Assembly: GCA_934474025.1 (NCBI GenBank)
Contig: CAKSMF010000001.1
Coordinates: 62,001-126,000, forward strand
Source of the DNA: an uncultured Ruminococcus sp.
Lineage (GTDB): Bacteria; Bacillota; Clostridia; Oscillospirales; Ruminococcaceae
DNA length: 64,000 nt
Direction of reading: 5' to 3'
In this document: piece after piece, positions 35,872 to 44,875 of the stretch
Layout: each line of letters starts with the position of its first letter
How positions within the stretch are numbered: the first letter of the stretch is position 1
Position numbers and translations under genes: made by a program
The notes under the pieces: generated by a model
What the model was told of the DNA's origin: nothing
Databases searched by the model: none
The model's input: the letters and a program-made list of their open reading frames with translations, nothing else

Positions 35872-36990
35872 ATGAACAAAGGAGATAAACGCAGAAGAAA
35901 AAGAAAATATAAAGTTCGTTATGACCGAATTGGAGCGGTATTAATTGCATTGATAGTCGTGATTTTGGTGGCAACATCGTGTGTAAAGAGTATTCTGAAA
36001 AAAGATAATCCTGTTCCAGATGATACAAGCGTTTCCGAAAGTGAAACAACAACAACTACTGTTGCAGAAGTTCCGACAGAAACAACTACAGCTGAAATAA
36101 TTTCTACAACAACGACTGTTTCCAGCATTGAAACTACAACAACTACTACTCAGACTACTACTCAAACTACTACATCTACAACAACAACTACTACTACTAA
36201 AACTACTCAGAAACAGACACTTCCAAAAGGTTATACAAATGTTTCTGTAGAAACAAACAACATATATAGTGGTAATCTGCTTGAAGTAAACGGCAATCAT
36301 ATTTATCAGTTCCCGACAGGCGATACAAATATTGTAACTCTTTATGACCACATAAAAACAGAATATTATGGTGTAAGTGATTTTGAAGTAAAGCTTGATG
36401 AAGAAGTTATTGAACATCTTAATGACCTTATGCAAGATTTTGCAGAAACTCAAAATAATACTGATATAGTCATAATAGGCGGATACCGTTCGGCAGAAGA
36501 CCAGAACCAGCGTTACAATAACGGGATATCCGGAGTTATCGCAGGTTTTTCAGATTACCATACCGGAAGAAGTTTTGATATGGGAGTCTTTCCGCAAGAC
36601 GGAGCAAGTTCAGGTTATTATTCACCGACTGGCGTTTATGCATGGATTGATGAACACGCTGCTGATTATGGCTTTGTAGTACGTTTTCCGGAGGGAAAAG
36701 AAAGCTTTACAAACGAAATATCAAGAACTCAGACTTACCGTTATGTAGGAGTTCCGCATTCCACTTACATGAAACGCAATAATCTTTGTCTTGAAGAGTA
36801 TATTGAAAAAATCAAATCATATACTATCAATAAACCGCTTGAAATTTCGTCAGGAAAAGACCTGTATAAAGTTTATTATATTGGTGCTGATTCCGGTTAT
36901 ACCACTCAATTAGGAGTTCCTACAGAAGAAGATTATGAAATTTCGGGCAACAATGAGGACGGATTTATAATTACCGTCAAAGTCAACTAA
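35872..36990 (+). CDS. Membrane-anchored M15 D-Ala-D-Ala carboxypeptidase (VanY/DacB-like)
   Basis: 372 residues. Basic N-terminus, one membrane anchor (about 22-42), a long Thr-rich spacer (about 55-115) and a M15B zinc peptidase domain (about 190-335) with GGYRSAEDQNQRY, the zinc motif SDYHTGRSFDMG and a later PHSTYM His. Trims stem peptides of peptidoglycan outside the membrane. ATG 35872 follows GGAG; the frame's earlier ATG (35842) precedes the RBS. Its Thr-rich spacer is like those of the cellulosomal proteins. Confidence 0.88.
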   Translation: MNKGDKRRRKRKYKVRYDRIGAVLIALIVVILVATSCVKSILKKDNPVPDDTSVSESETTTTTVAEVPTETTTAEIISTTTTVSSIETTTTTTQTTTQTTTSTTTTTTTKTTQKQTLPKGYTNVSVETNNIYSGNLLEVNGNHIYQFPTGDTNIVTLYDHIKTEYYGVSDFEVKLDEEVIEHLNDLMQDFAETQNNTDIVIIGGYRSAEDQNQRYNNGISGVIAGFSDYHTGRSFDMGVFPQDGASSGYYSPTGVYAWIDEHAADYGFVVRFPEGKESFTNEISRTQTYRYVGVPHSTYMKRNNLCLEEYIEKIKSYTINKPLEISSGKDLYKVYYIGADSGYTTQLGVPTEEDYEISGNNEDGFIITVKVN

Positions 36991-36996
36991 TATACT

Positions 36997-37036
36997 AAAG
37001 AGCCAGAGGTGAAATATTTTCCTCAGGCTCTTTTCT
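36997..37036 (+). terminator. Terminator of the M15 peptidase gene
   Basis: AAAGAGCC (36997-37004) with GGCTCTTT (37026-37033), inner GAGG/CCTC, then T. Confidence 0.85.
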
Positions 37037-37063
37037 AAGATAATTCGACGAATGGAGTAAAAT

Positions 37064-38695
37064 GTGAAAAAATTGACAATCCTTGTCTGTATGATGTTTA
37101 CAGCTACGCTTTTTTCATGCGGAAATAATGACAGGGGTGACGGTACAGGACATATGTATGATGTTTCAATATTAGGAAACCCTCAAAGCCTTGACCCACA
37201 ATACGCTGTTGATACCGCATCAAATACAATTATAAAAAATTTATACAGTGGTCTTATGACTTCCGATGCGAATGGCAATATTCTTTGTTGTAATGCAGAA
37301 AATTATTCAATATCGTCCGACGGTCTGGAATACACTTTTACTTTAAAAAAAGATAATTATTGGTTCTTTGATAAAAACAATGATGATTTCATTGATGATG
37401 ACGAATACTTTCCGGTTACTGCAAACGATTATGTATTTGCTTTTCGTAGAATCTTAGACCCTTCTATGCAGTCACCATATGCGAAAGATTTTTCGTGCAT
37501 AAGAAACGGAAGTAATATTATTGCCGGAAAAGCTCTTCCGGAAACAGCAGGTGTTATTGCTGTTGATGATTATACGCTTAATATTTCGTTGGACTATCCT
37601 TGTGCTGAATTTCTTGGACTTCTTGCCACAAGTGCTTCCTATCCATGTAACAGGGAATTTTTTTATTCAACAAAAGGACGTTATGGACTTGATGACCGTT
37701 CTGTAATGTCAAATGGAGCTTTTTTTGTAAGGCAATGGTTTTATGACCCTTATGGAGTCAATAATATTCTTTATATGAAAAAAAATTCTGTCAACAATAC
37801 TGAAACAAATGAAATTTTACCGTCATTTCTTAATTTTACCATTGAATCAGATGCAAACGATATAAGAACTATGTTTCGTGACGGAACTATAGAATGTTTT
37901 ACAACTGACAGTATTGACGGAATAAATACAAGAAAATACAATACGCAATCATTTAGTGCAACTACTTTAGGACTTATTTTCAATCCGGAAGATGATTATT
38001 TTTCTTCAATTAGTTTGCGTAAAGCCTTGGTTTTTTCTATTAACAGGGAAAATTTAATTGACAGTAATAATACTGATATTAGTTCAGCTTATGGAATTAT
38101 TCCTCCGGCAGTCAAGCTTTTGGGAAGAAGTTATCGTGAACTTGTTTCTGACAGGCAGTATGATGTTTATAATATTTCGGAGGCAAAACGCTGTTATAAT
38201 GTAGCAAAAGCTGAACTTCAAACAGAATCATTTGATAATATTAAAATACTGGTTTGTTCTGAAAATATTAATTCAGATTATCTTCATAAAATTTCACAGG
38301 ACTGGCAGGAACTTTTCGGATTTTATATAGGTATAGAAGAAGTTACATCAGCAGAGTTTAAAAAACGTATTGTCGAAAAAGATTATAGTATAGCTCTTTA
38401 TCCTGTAAAAGCAAATTATAATAGTGGACTTTCAGTTCTTGAACAGTTTGCTAAAAATGATTGTTTTGAAAATATAAAAACAGATGAATTAATTGAAGAA
38501 ATATATAAATGTGCTGATGTTTCAGAATTAGTCAACCACTACTGCAATCAGGAAAGCAAAATACTTGACACTTATGAATTTGTACCGCTTTTTTATAAAA
38601 ATTCCTACCTTGTTATGAATGATGACAATGAAGACATTATTTATGACCCGTTCACAGAAGCAATTGATTTCAGGATTGCTAAAAATTACAATTAA
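37064..38695 (+). CDS. Oligopeptide-type ABC transporter substrate-binding lipoprotein
   Basis: 543 residues, SBP_bac_5 family. Lipoprotein signal with Cys near 19 (LFSCG), then GNPQSLDPQYAVDT, TANDYVFAFRRILDP and the large lobes of the OppA/DppA family. GTG 37064 follows GGAG (37054-37057); the overlapping ATG is out of frame. No permease or ATPase genes adjoin it, so it is an orphan binding protein, perhaps partnering a transporter elsewhere or acting as a sensor. Confidence 0.9.
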   Translation: MKKLTILVCMMFTATLFSCGNNDRGDGTGHMYDVSILGNPQSLDPQYAVDTASNTIIKNLYSGLMTSDANGNILCCNAENYSISSDGLEYTFTLKKDNYWFFDKNNDDFIDDDEYFPVTANDYVFAFRRILDPSMQSPYAKDFSCIRNGSNIIAGKALPETAGVIAVDDYTLNISLDYPCAEFLGLLATSASYPCNREFFYSTKGRYGLDDRSVMSNGAFFVRQWFYDPYGVNNILYMKKNSVNNTETNEILPSFLNFTIESDANDIRTMFRDGTIECFTTDSIDGINTRKYNTQSFSATTLGLIFNPEDDYFSSISLRKALVFSINRENLIDSNNTDISSAYGIIPPAVKLLGRSYRELVSDRQYDVYNISEAKRCYNVAKAELQTESFDNIKILVCSENINSDYLHKISQDWQELFGFYIGIEEVTSAEFKKRIVEKDYSIALYPVKANYNSGLSVLEQFAKNDCFENIKTDELIEEIYKCADVSELVNHYCNQESKILDTYEFVPLFYKNSYLVMNDDNEDIIYDPFTEAIDFRIAKNYN

Positions 38696-38734
38696 AAATA
38701 ATGCACCTCAAAAAACGTTTATTTTGAGAGGCAT

Positions 38735-38767
38735 AAAGTCCCATGCTTTATTAGGCAGGGGACTTTT
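38735..38767 (+). terminator. Terminator after the binding-protein gene
   Basis: AAAGTCCC (38735-38742) with GGGACTTT (38759-38766), then TTATTTT. A second stem-loop lies just upstream (38704-38731). May also serve the convergent gene. Confidence 0.7.
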
Positions 38768-38770
38768 ATT

Positions 38771-39160
38771 TTACCATTTTTCTATTACTTTCAAATCATT
38801 TTCATAATTTTCAGATGATGCATTTTTTATAAGAATCTTTTTAATAGCAGTTTTATCAGAAGTTATAAGCCATTCAATACTATAACGACAAAAATTAATT
38901 ATATTAAATCGCATATCACCCTCTATAATTATATCATTAAGAATTCTTTCTATTTGGTGCAAACTTAAATTAGTATTATTTGAAATAATTTCTATTGCAT
39001 CATATAAGAGTGATTGAAATTCCATCATATTTGTATCCACTGAAAATGACGGAGATATATAATTTTTTTCTTTGTTGAGTGTTTCGATTTCGTTAAGTAT
39101 GCTGATAAAAATGTGAATATTTTCGCTTTCAATATATGGTGTGTCTGGAATTTGTGTCAT
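38771..39160 (-). CDS. Hypothetical protein, 129 aa
   Basis: Not recognised. Soluble, Ile/Asn/Glu-rich, predicted helical, no cysteine motif beyond one Cys. I accept it as a gene because AGGGGAT precedes the ATG and a near-perfect promoter lies at 39191-39219. Oriented against its neighbours and bounded by its own signals, so accessory in character. Confidence 0.6.
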   Translation of the reverse strand: MTQIPDTPYIESENIHIFISILNEIETLNKEKNYISPSFSVDTNMMEFQSLLYDAIEIISNNTNLSLHQIERILNDIIIEGDMRFNIINFCRYSIEWLITSDKTAIKKILIKNASSENYENDLKVIEKW

Positions 39161-39190
39161 AAAAAATCCCCTTTTTTATAAGATATAATA

Positions 39191-39219
39191 ATTATATCAT
39201 GATATTCCGGCAATGTCAA
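39191..39219 (-). promoter_or_regulatory. Promoter of the 129-aa protein
   Basis: On the minus strand TTGACA (39214-39219), 17 bp, TATAAT (39191-39196), extended TGA. Near consensus. Confidence 0.8.
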
Positions 39220-39314
39220 TTATAACGAAAAATATTAAAATAACTATTCTTTTTAAAGTTTTTTTCGCATATACATTTACATAACCGCTTAACAGAAAAG
39301 GAGGGATAACCATA

Positions 39315-39593
39315 ATGTTGAAGCAACTACCTGACCAACGGGCGGTAATTCTTGGACAGTACATAATTGAAAATAAAGCAACAGTGCGTGCTACTGCCAA
39401 GAAGTTCGGAATTTCAAAAAGCACGGTGCATAAGGACGTGAGCGAACGTTTAAAAAGGGAAAATCCAATACTTTATGCACAGGTTAAGGATATACTTGAA
39501 ATAAATAAACAAGAACGTCATATACGTGGCGGTATGGCTACTAAACTAAAATATGAAAAGATTGCAGAAAACAAAATGAAACATAAATATTAA
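39315..39593 (+). CDS. spoIIID: Sporulation transcription factor SpoIIID
   Basis: 92 residues, the normal size. HTH AVRATAKKFGISKSTVHKDVSERL-type segment (here TVRATAKKFGISKSTVHKD) in the middle and a basic C-terminus. In Bacillus and Clostridium it acts in the mother cell after SigE. Strong RBS (AAAGGAGGG). It suggests the lineage keeps a sporulation programme. Single gene with its own terminator. Confidence 0.93.
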   Translation: MLKQLPDQRAVILGQYIIENKATVRATAKKFGISKSTVHKDVSERLKRENPILYAQVKDILEINKQERHIRGGMATKLKYEKIAENKMKHKY

Positions 39594-39594
39594 T

Positions 39595-39632
39595 AAAAAA
39601 GGACTGTCTGTATATATAGACAGTTCTTTTTA
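39595..39632 (+). terminator. Terminator of spoIIID
   Basis: GGACTGTCT (39601-39609) with AGACAGTTC (39618-39626), A-tract before and TTTT after. Confidence 0.85.
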
Positions 39633-39808
39633 TGCATATTTCACAAAATTGTCAAAAATCACTTAACAAAATTCGGGGGGGTAGTGTACAATAAGTGTAT
39701 AAAAAATATTGCACAAATATAAAATTTATAATGTGAAAGGTGATGGTAAAAATATATTTTTTATGATTGTGAAAACAGGAATTTTTAATTATATTTGGAG
39801 GTATTAAA

Positions 39809-40219
39809 ATGAATTTTTGGCAGGAAAAACAATGTGAAGAAATTATTTCGAGAGCTAAATTAAAAGCAGGAATAAATGGTTCTAATATGAATTTGAAAAA
39901 TATACTCACAGATATGGTTATCGAAATAGGTGAAGTATTTGGATGCGATGTAAGTGATAATATTCCATCAGATTTAAAAAGTGAGATTTATGCTTATACA
40001 GCTGGTTCAGCAATTAATAAACTATTAACTGGCTGGATTCCTGGTGTAGGGAAAGTTGTTAATCATGCAAGTGCATCTATGATGCCTGATGATATTGGTG
40101 AACATGCTATTCAATATTTTGATTCGTTGACAAAAAAAGATGGTTTAGATTATTTATTAGATGCTTTAAATGTTTTGAATTCTTTAAATTCTTTACTTGA
40201 TTCATTCGATGATGATTGA
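39809..40219 (+). CDS. Hypothetical protein, 136 aa
   Basis: Not recognised. Contains a Gly/Ala-rich hydrophobic segment with GWIPGVGKVVN (about 68-88), reminiscent of small membrane-interacting GTPase-regulated or DUF697-like helices, but that is only a resemblance. Strongly acidic C-terminus. TTGGAGG precedes the ATG. Upstream 39675-39681 is a run of seven G in otherwise AT-rich DNA. Base usage is more AT-rich than in neighbouring core genes, so it may be acquired. Confidence 0.6.
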   Translation: MNFWQEKQCEEIISRAKLKAGINGSNMNLKNILTDMVIEIGEVFGCDVSDNIPSDLKSEIYAYTAGSAINKLLTGWIPGVGKVVNHASASMMPDDIGEHAIQYFDSLTKKDGLDYLLDALNVLNSLNSLLDSFDDD

Positions 40220-40230
40220 ATATTTATCTG

Positions 40231-40268
40231 AAAAAGAACTGCCATTAAATTTTTATGGCAGTCCTTTT
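40231..40268 (+). terminator. Terminator after the 136-aa gene
   Basis: ACTGCCAT (40238-40245) with ATGGCAGT (40255-40262), then CCTTTT. Confidence 0.75.
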
Positions 40269-40612
40269 AATCTATATGAAAAGCAGTTTTTCAAAGTTTA
40301 TGCCTATGTCCGAAAGCTATTCATGGGCATAAACCTGCCACTTCCGAACTACATATACCATATTTTCCGCTTACTTTATTTTATGCAGAATTACAAAGAA
40401 TGCAACAAAGAAATTTCTGCCATTCTCATGAAATTGTCATTTTTGTCATTATTCTGTAACTGAATGGAATATTTCCGTAAGCAAATCGGTGCTTTTTTGT
40501 TATTGCAATTTGGTTTTACAGGTATTATAATATAATCATAACAACATTGAATGTTATAAATAAGAAAATTTCTTCTGCATTTTATATAATGCAGGTACTT
40601 ACACACACCTAA
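40269..40612. other. Non-coding stretch with a long hairpin
   Basis: No gene I trust. GTTTATGCCTATG (40296-40308) pairs with CATGGGCATAAAC (40322-40334), 13 bp with one G-T, loop 13. It could be a small RNA or the remains of a repeat. The rest is AT-rich without clear signals. Confidence 0.35.
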
Positions 40613-40662
40613 TAAAAAAAGAAAACTGTCAGAGAAATCCGGCAGTTTTTCTTTTTTGTTTT
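40613..40662. terminator. Bidirectional terminator
   Basis: AAAACTG (40622-40628) with CAGTTTT (40643-40649), T-runs on both strands. Ends the two-component operon on the minus strand. Confidence 0.8.
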
Positions 40663-40669
40663 TTAAATA

Positions 40670-41977
40670 TTATTTCTTGTTATCTATTGGAAATTCAACT
40701 GTAAAAACAGTACCTTTTCCGACATTGCTTTCTACGCATATAGTACCATTATGATAAATAACGCCATGTTTGACAATTGATAATCCTAAACCAGTTCCGT
40801 TAATCTGTTTTGAATGGCTTTTATCCACACGATAAAAACGCTCGAATACACGGTTGATATGTTCCGGAGGTATACCTATTCCGGTATCAGCTACAGTAAT
40901 TATTATTTTATTTGAGTCGTGCGAAAGTTTCACCTGAACACTTCCGGAAATTTTATTATATTTTATAGCATTGTCACAAAGGTTATATATTATTTCATCA
41001 AGAATAGTTCTGTTGCCAATTATTTTAATATGTTCTCCGCTAAGGGTCATTTCAATATTTTTTTCGGAAGAACTATGTTTTAATCTTGTAAATACTTCTT
41101 CAGTGAGTTTATATAAATCTGTTTCAGTATCCTCATTTGATATGGAATTTTCGTCAAGCTTTGAAAGGGAAACAATATCATTTATAAGAATAATCAGTCG
41201 TTCTGCCTCATTGCATATGCTACGGCTGAAAGTTCCTATATCGTCCGGCTTTACAATACCATTTGCGAGCATATCGGCGATACCATAAATTGTAGTAAGT
41301 GGTGTTTTAAGTTCGTGGGAAACATTCGATGTAAATTCACGACGCAAGGTTTCAAGCTGTTGTTTTTCGGTAACATCAAATATAAATACTACAATGCCGT
41401 TTACAGTATCAGTTGTATTTGAAGGGCTTGCAATAACTTCTCTGTCACCGTCGGGAGTTTTAAGAATACAGGTTGAATTTCTGCCACCCATAGCATTTTG
41501 AATGCAATGACGGAATGTTTCAGAATTATTCAGCAGATAAATACTCTGACCTTCTTTTATGTTTTCTGCTCCTAAAAGTTTCATTGCACCAGAATTGCAT
41601 GAAAGTATATTATTTTTAAAATCAACAACAACTATACCTTCACTCATATTTTCTGTTATCAGATTCAATTGTTGTTTGCCGTTGTGTACCTGATTTTTCT
41701 GACGACTGATTTTACTTTTCTGAATGTGAATTTTATTGATAAGAGGATTTACTTCCGAATAATTTATTTTAGGGTCATCAGGATTTACTTCTATAAAAGG
41801 ACGTGTAATCTTTCTGGACAGCATCATACCTAAAAGAATACTTACTATTATAGCTATTATAAATATTTCTGCTTTTGAGATTATATCATCATTGGTAAAA
41901 ACTTCTGAAAAAATAAGTGTAATTATAATTGATATTGCAGAAGTAAGTATTATACTATTGAATATTTTTTTTGTCAC
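40670..41977 (-). CDS. Sensor histidine kinase, PhoR/WalK type
   Basis: 435 residues from GTG 41977, which has GGAGG (41987-41991) at the right distance and overlaps the regulator gene by 23 bases; a start at 42010 has no such site. Two membrane segments close together near the N-terminus (about 8-50) with almost no external loop, a PAS domain (about 110-205, NMSEGIVVVDFKNNILSCN), then HisKA with the phosphoacceptor SHELKTPLT and HATPase with the N box (CDNAIKYN), DTGIGIPPEH and GTGLGLSIVKH. The tiny sensor loop argues for intramembrane or partner-mediated sensing. Substrate not readable; phosphate or envelope stress are candidates. Confidence 0.95.
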   Translation of the reverse strand: MTKKIFNSIILTSAISIIITLIFSEVFTNDDIISKAEIFIIAIIVSILLGMMLSRKITRPFIEVNPDDPKINYSEVNPLINKIHIQKSKISRQKNQVHNGKQQLNLITENMSEGIVVVDFKNNILSCNSGAMKLLGAENIKEGQSIYLLNNSETFRHCIQNAMGGRNSTCILKTPDGDREVIASPSNTTDTVNGIVVFIFDVTEKQQLETLRREFTSNVSHELKTPLTTIYGIADMLANGIVKPDDIGTFSRSICNEAERLIILINDIVSLSKLDENSISNEDTETDLYKLTEEVFTRLKHSSSEKNIEMTLSGEHIKIIGNRTILDEIIYNLCDNAIKYNKISGSVQVKLSHDSNKIIITVADTGIGIPPEHINRVFERFYRVDKSHSKQINGTGLGLSIVKHGVIYHNGTICVESNVGKGTVFTVEFPIDNKK

Positions 41978-42653
41978 TAATATTATCCTCCACTTTATAG
42001 CCGACTCCACGAATAGTTTTTATAATATCGCCACTGTTTCCGAGTTTTGAACGCAGAGTCCTTATATGAACATCAACAGTTCTGCTTTCTCCGGAAAAAT
42101 CATATCCCCATATTTTTTGCAGGAGAACTTCACGGGAATAGACTTTACCTTTATTTTTGACAAGCCATAAAAGTAATTCATATTCTTTTAATGTAAGATT
42201 TATTTTTATTCCGTCTGCTAAAATTTCGTGTTTTGACGGATAAATAGATATATTTCCGACTGATAGTGAATTTTTTTCTGAATTGTTGTCTAATGTTCTT
42301 CTTAATAAAGCTCTTATTCGTGAAAGAAGTTCCATAATTCCGAAAGGTTTTGTAACATAATCATCTGCACCGCTGTCAAGTCCTTGAACTTTATCGTATT
42401 CTGTTCCTTTAGCTGTAAGCATTATAACCGGAAGTTTTTCAGTTGCAGAAATAGAACGTAATTTTTTTAGTATGGATAATCCGTCTTCTTCCGGCAACAT
42501 TATATCAAGCAGAATGAGTTCTGGTAATTTTTCATCTATTGCTTTCCAAAAGGCAGACGGCAATTCAAAAGCTTCAGTTTCAAGGGCAGAATTATTAAGG
42601 GCATATGTTACGAAATTCCTTATTCCCTCATCATCTTCAAGCAGATAAATCAT
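41955..42653 (-). CDS. OmpR/PhoB-family response regulator
   Basis: 232 residues: receiver domain with the phosphoacceptor Asp in ILLDIMLPEEDG, conserved Thr (MLTAK) and Lys (VTKPFG), and a winged-helix domain (about 130-225) ending RTLRSKLGNSGDIIKTIRGVGYK. Partner of the overlapping kinase. AGGAGGA-type RBS. Transcribed from the promoter at 42689-42717. Confidence 0.96.
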   Translation of the reverse strand: MIYLLEDDEGIRNFVTYALNNSALETEAFELPSAFWKAIDEKLPELILLDIMLPEEDGLSILKKLRSISATEKLPVIMLTAKGTEYDKVQGLDSGADDYVTKPFGIMELLSRIRALLRRTLDNNSEKNSLSVGNISIYPSKHEILADGIKINLTLKEYELLLWLVKNKGKVYSREVLLQKIWGYDFSGESRTVDVHIRTLRSKLGNSGDIIKTIRGVGYKVEDNISDKKNIQ

Positions 42654-42688
42654 TATAAAAGTCCTCCTGAAAAAAAGTTTCTATATAT

Positions 42689-42717
42689 AGTATACTTTTT
42701 TTTATAAAAAAATGCAA
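42689..42717 (-). promoter_or_regulatory. Promoter of the two-component operon
   Basis: On the minus strand TTGCAT (42712-42717), 17 bp, TATACT (42689-42694). It lies directly behind the terminator of the upstream gene. Confidence 0.65.
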
Positions 42718-42721
42718 TACA

Positions 42722-42749
42722 AAAAAACTGCCGTATTTAGATACGACAG
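42722..42749 (-). terminator. Terminator of the 626-aa membrane protein gene
   Basis: CTGCCGTAT (42728-42736) with ATACGACAG (42741-42749); T-run on the minus strand. Confidence 0.85.
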
Positions 42750-42775
42750 CTTTCTTATTGTTGAATTTAAGGATT

Positions 42776-44656
42776 TTATGATTCTTCGGAATTTTCTTCA
42801 GAAGCTAAATTAACATTATTATTTTCGGAAGAGTTTTCAGCGTCTTCGGTTGATACTGCAAAATCGCTGTATGGTGTATCATTTGAAAGACTGATTTCTC
42901 CTGATACTGCAAAATCGCTGTATGCAGAGATATTTACTTCTTGTTGGTTAAATTCAGAATCTAAATTATCATCATAATATGTTAATGGGTCATCGATATT
43001 ATCAATATCTGTATCATAATAATAGGTATCCCAGTCTTCATATTCATAGTATATATCATCGGTAATTTCTTTAGCACCTTCTGCGGAGAGTTCATCACCG
43101 AAACCGATTTTTTTAAGAAGATTTTCAATAAATGTCTGCATATTTTCCTGTGGGATATAGTCCTTAATGGAGAAGTCTGAATTAAAGTCATATACAAATG
43201 ATTCGTCCTTGTTTGGTATTGAAACTTCTGCGTCCTTGATTTCGGAGATGCTTAATGTAATTGTTCCATAGTCTGTGTCATCTATATTGATATTGTAGGA
43301 AATATCCTGAGAATTTCCATCAGAACTGAATTTAATTGCAATAGGGTCAACGTCCGGAATTATAAATGTAACATCAGCATTAACATATCCATTGTCTTCA
43401 TTTACAACTTCATAATCTTTGAATTCAACTGAAATTGTTTCAGGTGTATCATAGTCAATAAAATTAAAGTCAATGTTTCCGTTGTATTTGTTTCCGTCCT
43501 TATCAGCATATAATTCCATGCTGACATTGTTTTCACCATCTTCATTAACAGAAAATTCAGCACGAACGTTATCACCGTCTTTGCCGGTAACGAAAGATAT
43601 TTCATTAGTATCTTGAATTATTTTAACTCCACGGATATCTCCGTTAGGGTCAACATAAGTATTCAAAGTAAAGTTGACATCATTTTCAGAAGTATCACTT
43701 TCTTCAATTTGTTTAAGTAAATCGTCAAGTGAAGAATTATATTCTTCTTCTGTATACTCACCGATTTGATTTACAACAATATTTTTTATAACATCGTCGT
43801 TTTTAAGTTCATTAATGAATTTTGTAGCAAGTTCAGAATACTTTTCTTTGTCAAATTCTGCGGAAATCACAGTATATTCAACAGAAATATCACATATATC
43901 AACAGTTTCCTGTTTTTCAAGTTCGATATCGGAAACAGATTCATTCCATATGTCAGAATATCTTACAATAATGTCTTCAAGCTGTTCAGGTGTAAGGTAT
44001 TCATAAATATTCTGAGTTGGATTTATTGAAATTTCGTCAATAACATTGCCCAAAGAAAGACAAAGCCACTGTTCATTGAGTTCCGGAACACGAAGAAAAT
44101 AATCGAAGTTTTCCAAATCCATAGCTATATCGCTGTCTATAATGGATTCTCCATTGAGTAATGCAGAGATATTTCCGGAAAGCATATTAGTTTTTGAAGA
44201 GATATTTCCACCTATTGCAATTTCGCTGAGGTTATCAAAAATATCAATTAAAACTTTTTCTTCATCGTCAGCGGAATTTCTGTAATCTTCACCAATCATG
44301 CCAGTAAGTGCAATGTCTTTTGCATCATCACTTATATTATACTTGAGATTGAATGAACTACCATAAGAATTGGTTGCTTTATCATACACTTTTGAATAGG
44401 AATCTTTAGCTTTACTTGCAAATTCCTTTGAATTTTCTTCAATAACCCATGAATAATAATTTTCCGGTTTCATAACACGGAGATTAACTTGATTCTTTAC
44501 ATAGTCAGAAAGATTATATGCAGCTACGCCACCGCCGGCAATTGCTACAACTGCTATACCGCTTATTAAAGCAATTTTTTTACCTTTTTTCTTTGAAACA
44601 CGTTCAACACCCGATACTGTATTATCAAAGTTCTGATTGTTATTCATATTTTCCAT
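42776..44656 (-). CDS. Large membrane-anchored extracytoplasmic protein, function unknown
   Basis: 626 residues from ATG 44656 (CCTCC complement at 44663-44667). Short cytoplasmic N-terminus, one membrane segment (about 28-50), then a long acidic beta-rich exterior with several strands like VNFTLNTYVDPNGDIRG, and a C-terminal Asp/Glu/Ser-rich tail in which YSDFAVS occurs twice. Resembles the DUF6583/YxeA-like 'anchored unknown' proteins of Ruminococcaceae, but I cannot name a family. Standing next to a two-component system, it may be a sensor partner or target; inference only. Confidence 0.7.
   Translation of the reverse strand: MENMNNNQNFDNTVSGVERVSKKKGKKIALISGIAVVAIAGGGVAAYNLSDYVKNQVNLRVMKPENYYSWVIEENSKEFASKAKDSYSKVYDKATNSYGSSFNLKYNISDDAKDIALTGMIGEDYRNSADDEEKVLIDIFDNLSEIAIGGNISSKTNMLSGNISALLNGESIIDSDIAMDLENFDYFLRVPELNEQWLCLSLGNVIDEISINPTQNIYEYLTPEQLEDIIVRYSDIWNESVSDIELEKQETVDICDISVEYTVISAEFDKEKYSELATKFINELKNDDVIKNIVVNQIGEYTEEEYNSSLDDLLKQIEESDTSENDVNFTLNTYVDPNGDIRGVKIIQDTNEISFVTGKDGDNVRAEFSVNEDGENNVSMELYADKDGNKYNGNIDFNFIDYDTPETISVEFKDYEVVNEDNGYVNADVTFIIPDVDPIAIKFSSDGNSQDISYNINIDDTDYGTITLSISEIKDAEVSIPNKDESFVYDFNSDFSIKDYIPQENMQTFIENLLKKIGFGDELSAEGAKEITDDIYYEYEDWDTYYYDTDIDNIDDPLTYYDDNLDSEFNQQEVNISAYSDFAVSGEISLSNDTPYSDFAVSTEDAENSSENNNVNLASEENSEES
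42851..42924. repeat. Direct repeat in the 3' end of the membrane-protein gene
   Basis: A 23-base identical sequence at 42851-42873 and 42902-42924 encodes the two AYSDFAVS-type segments; 51-bp period. Confidence 0.85.
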
Positions 44657-44720
44657 AAAAACCCTCCTTTTTAAATGGAAAAGCATTAATAAAGTAAAAT
44701 GACTTTATCTTCTTAACATA

Positions 44721-44749
44721 AATATACCATAAAAATAAGGAAATGTCAA
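44721..44749 (-). promoter_or_regulatory. Promoter of the 626-aa membrane protein gene
   Basis: On the minus strand TTGACA (44744-44749), 17 bp, TATATT (44721-44726), extended TGG. Confidence 0.75.
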
Positions 44750-44816
44750 TAAAAAACACTATAATTTAATCAATTTGTATATAATATGTAATTTTTTCCT
44801 AAATGAATAAAATTGA

Positions 44817-44845
44817 TTGAAAAAAATCTTTATGTATGGTATAAT
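44817..44845 (+). promoter_or_regulatory. Promoter of the AraC-family gene
   Basis: TTGAAA (44817-44822), 17 bp, TATAAT (44840-44845), extended TGG. From -35 to -10 it nearly repeats the miaB promoter at 13967. Confidence 0.8.
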
Positions 44846-44875
44846 AAATAAAATTTCACTGGAGGTGGTAATATT

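Noticed and set aside
35941..36453. Minus-strand frame rich in Cys and Ser opposite the M15 peptidase gene
   Set aside because: It is the antisense of the Thr-rich linker (ACA/ACT codons); composition is an artefact.
40197..40463. 88-codon plus-strand frame after the 136-aa gene
   Set aside because: It starts inside the previous gene, runs through that gene's terminator and the long hairpin, and has no RBS.
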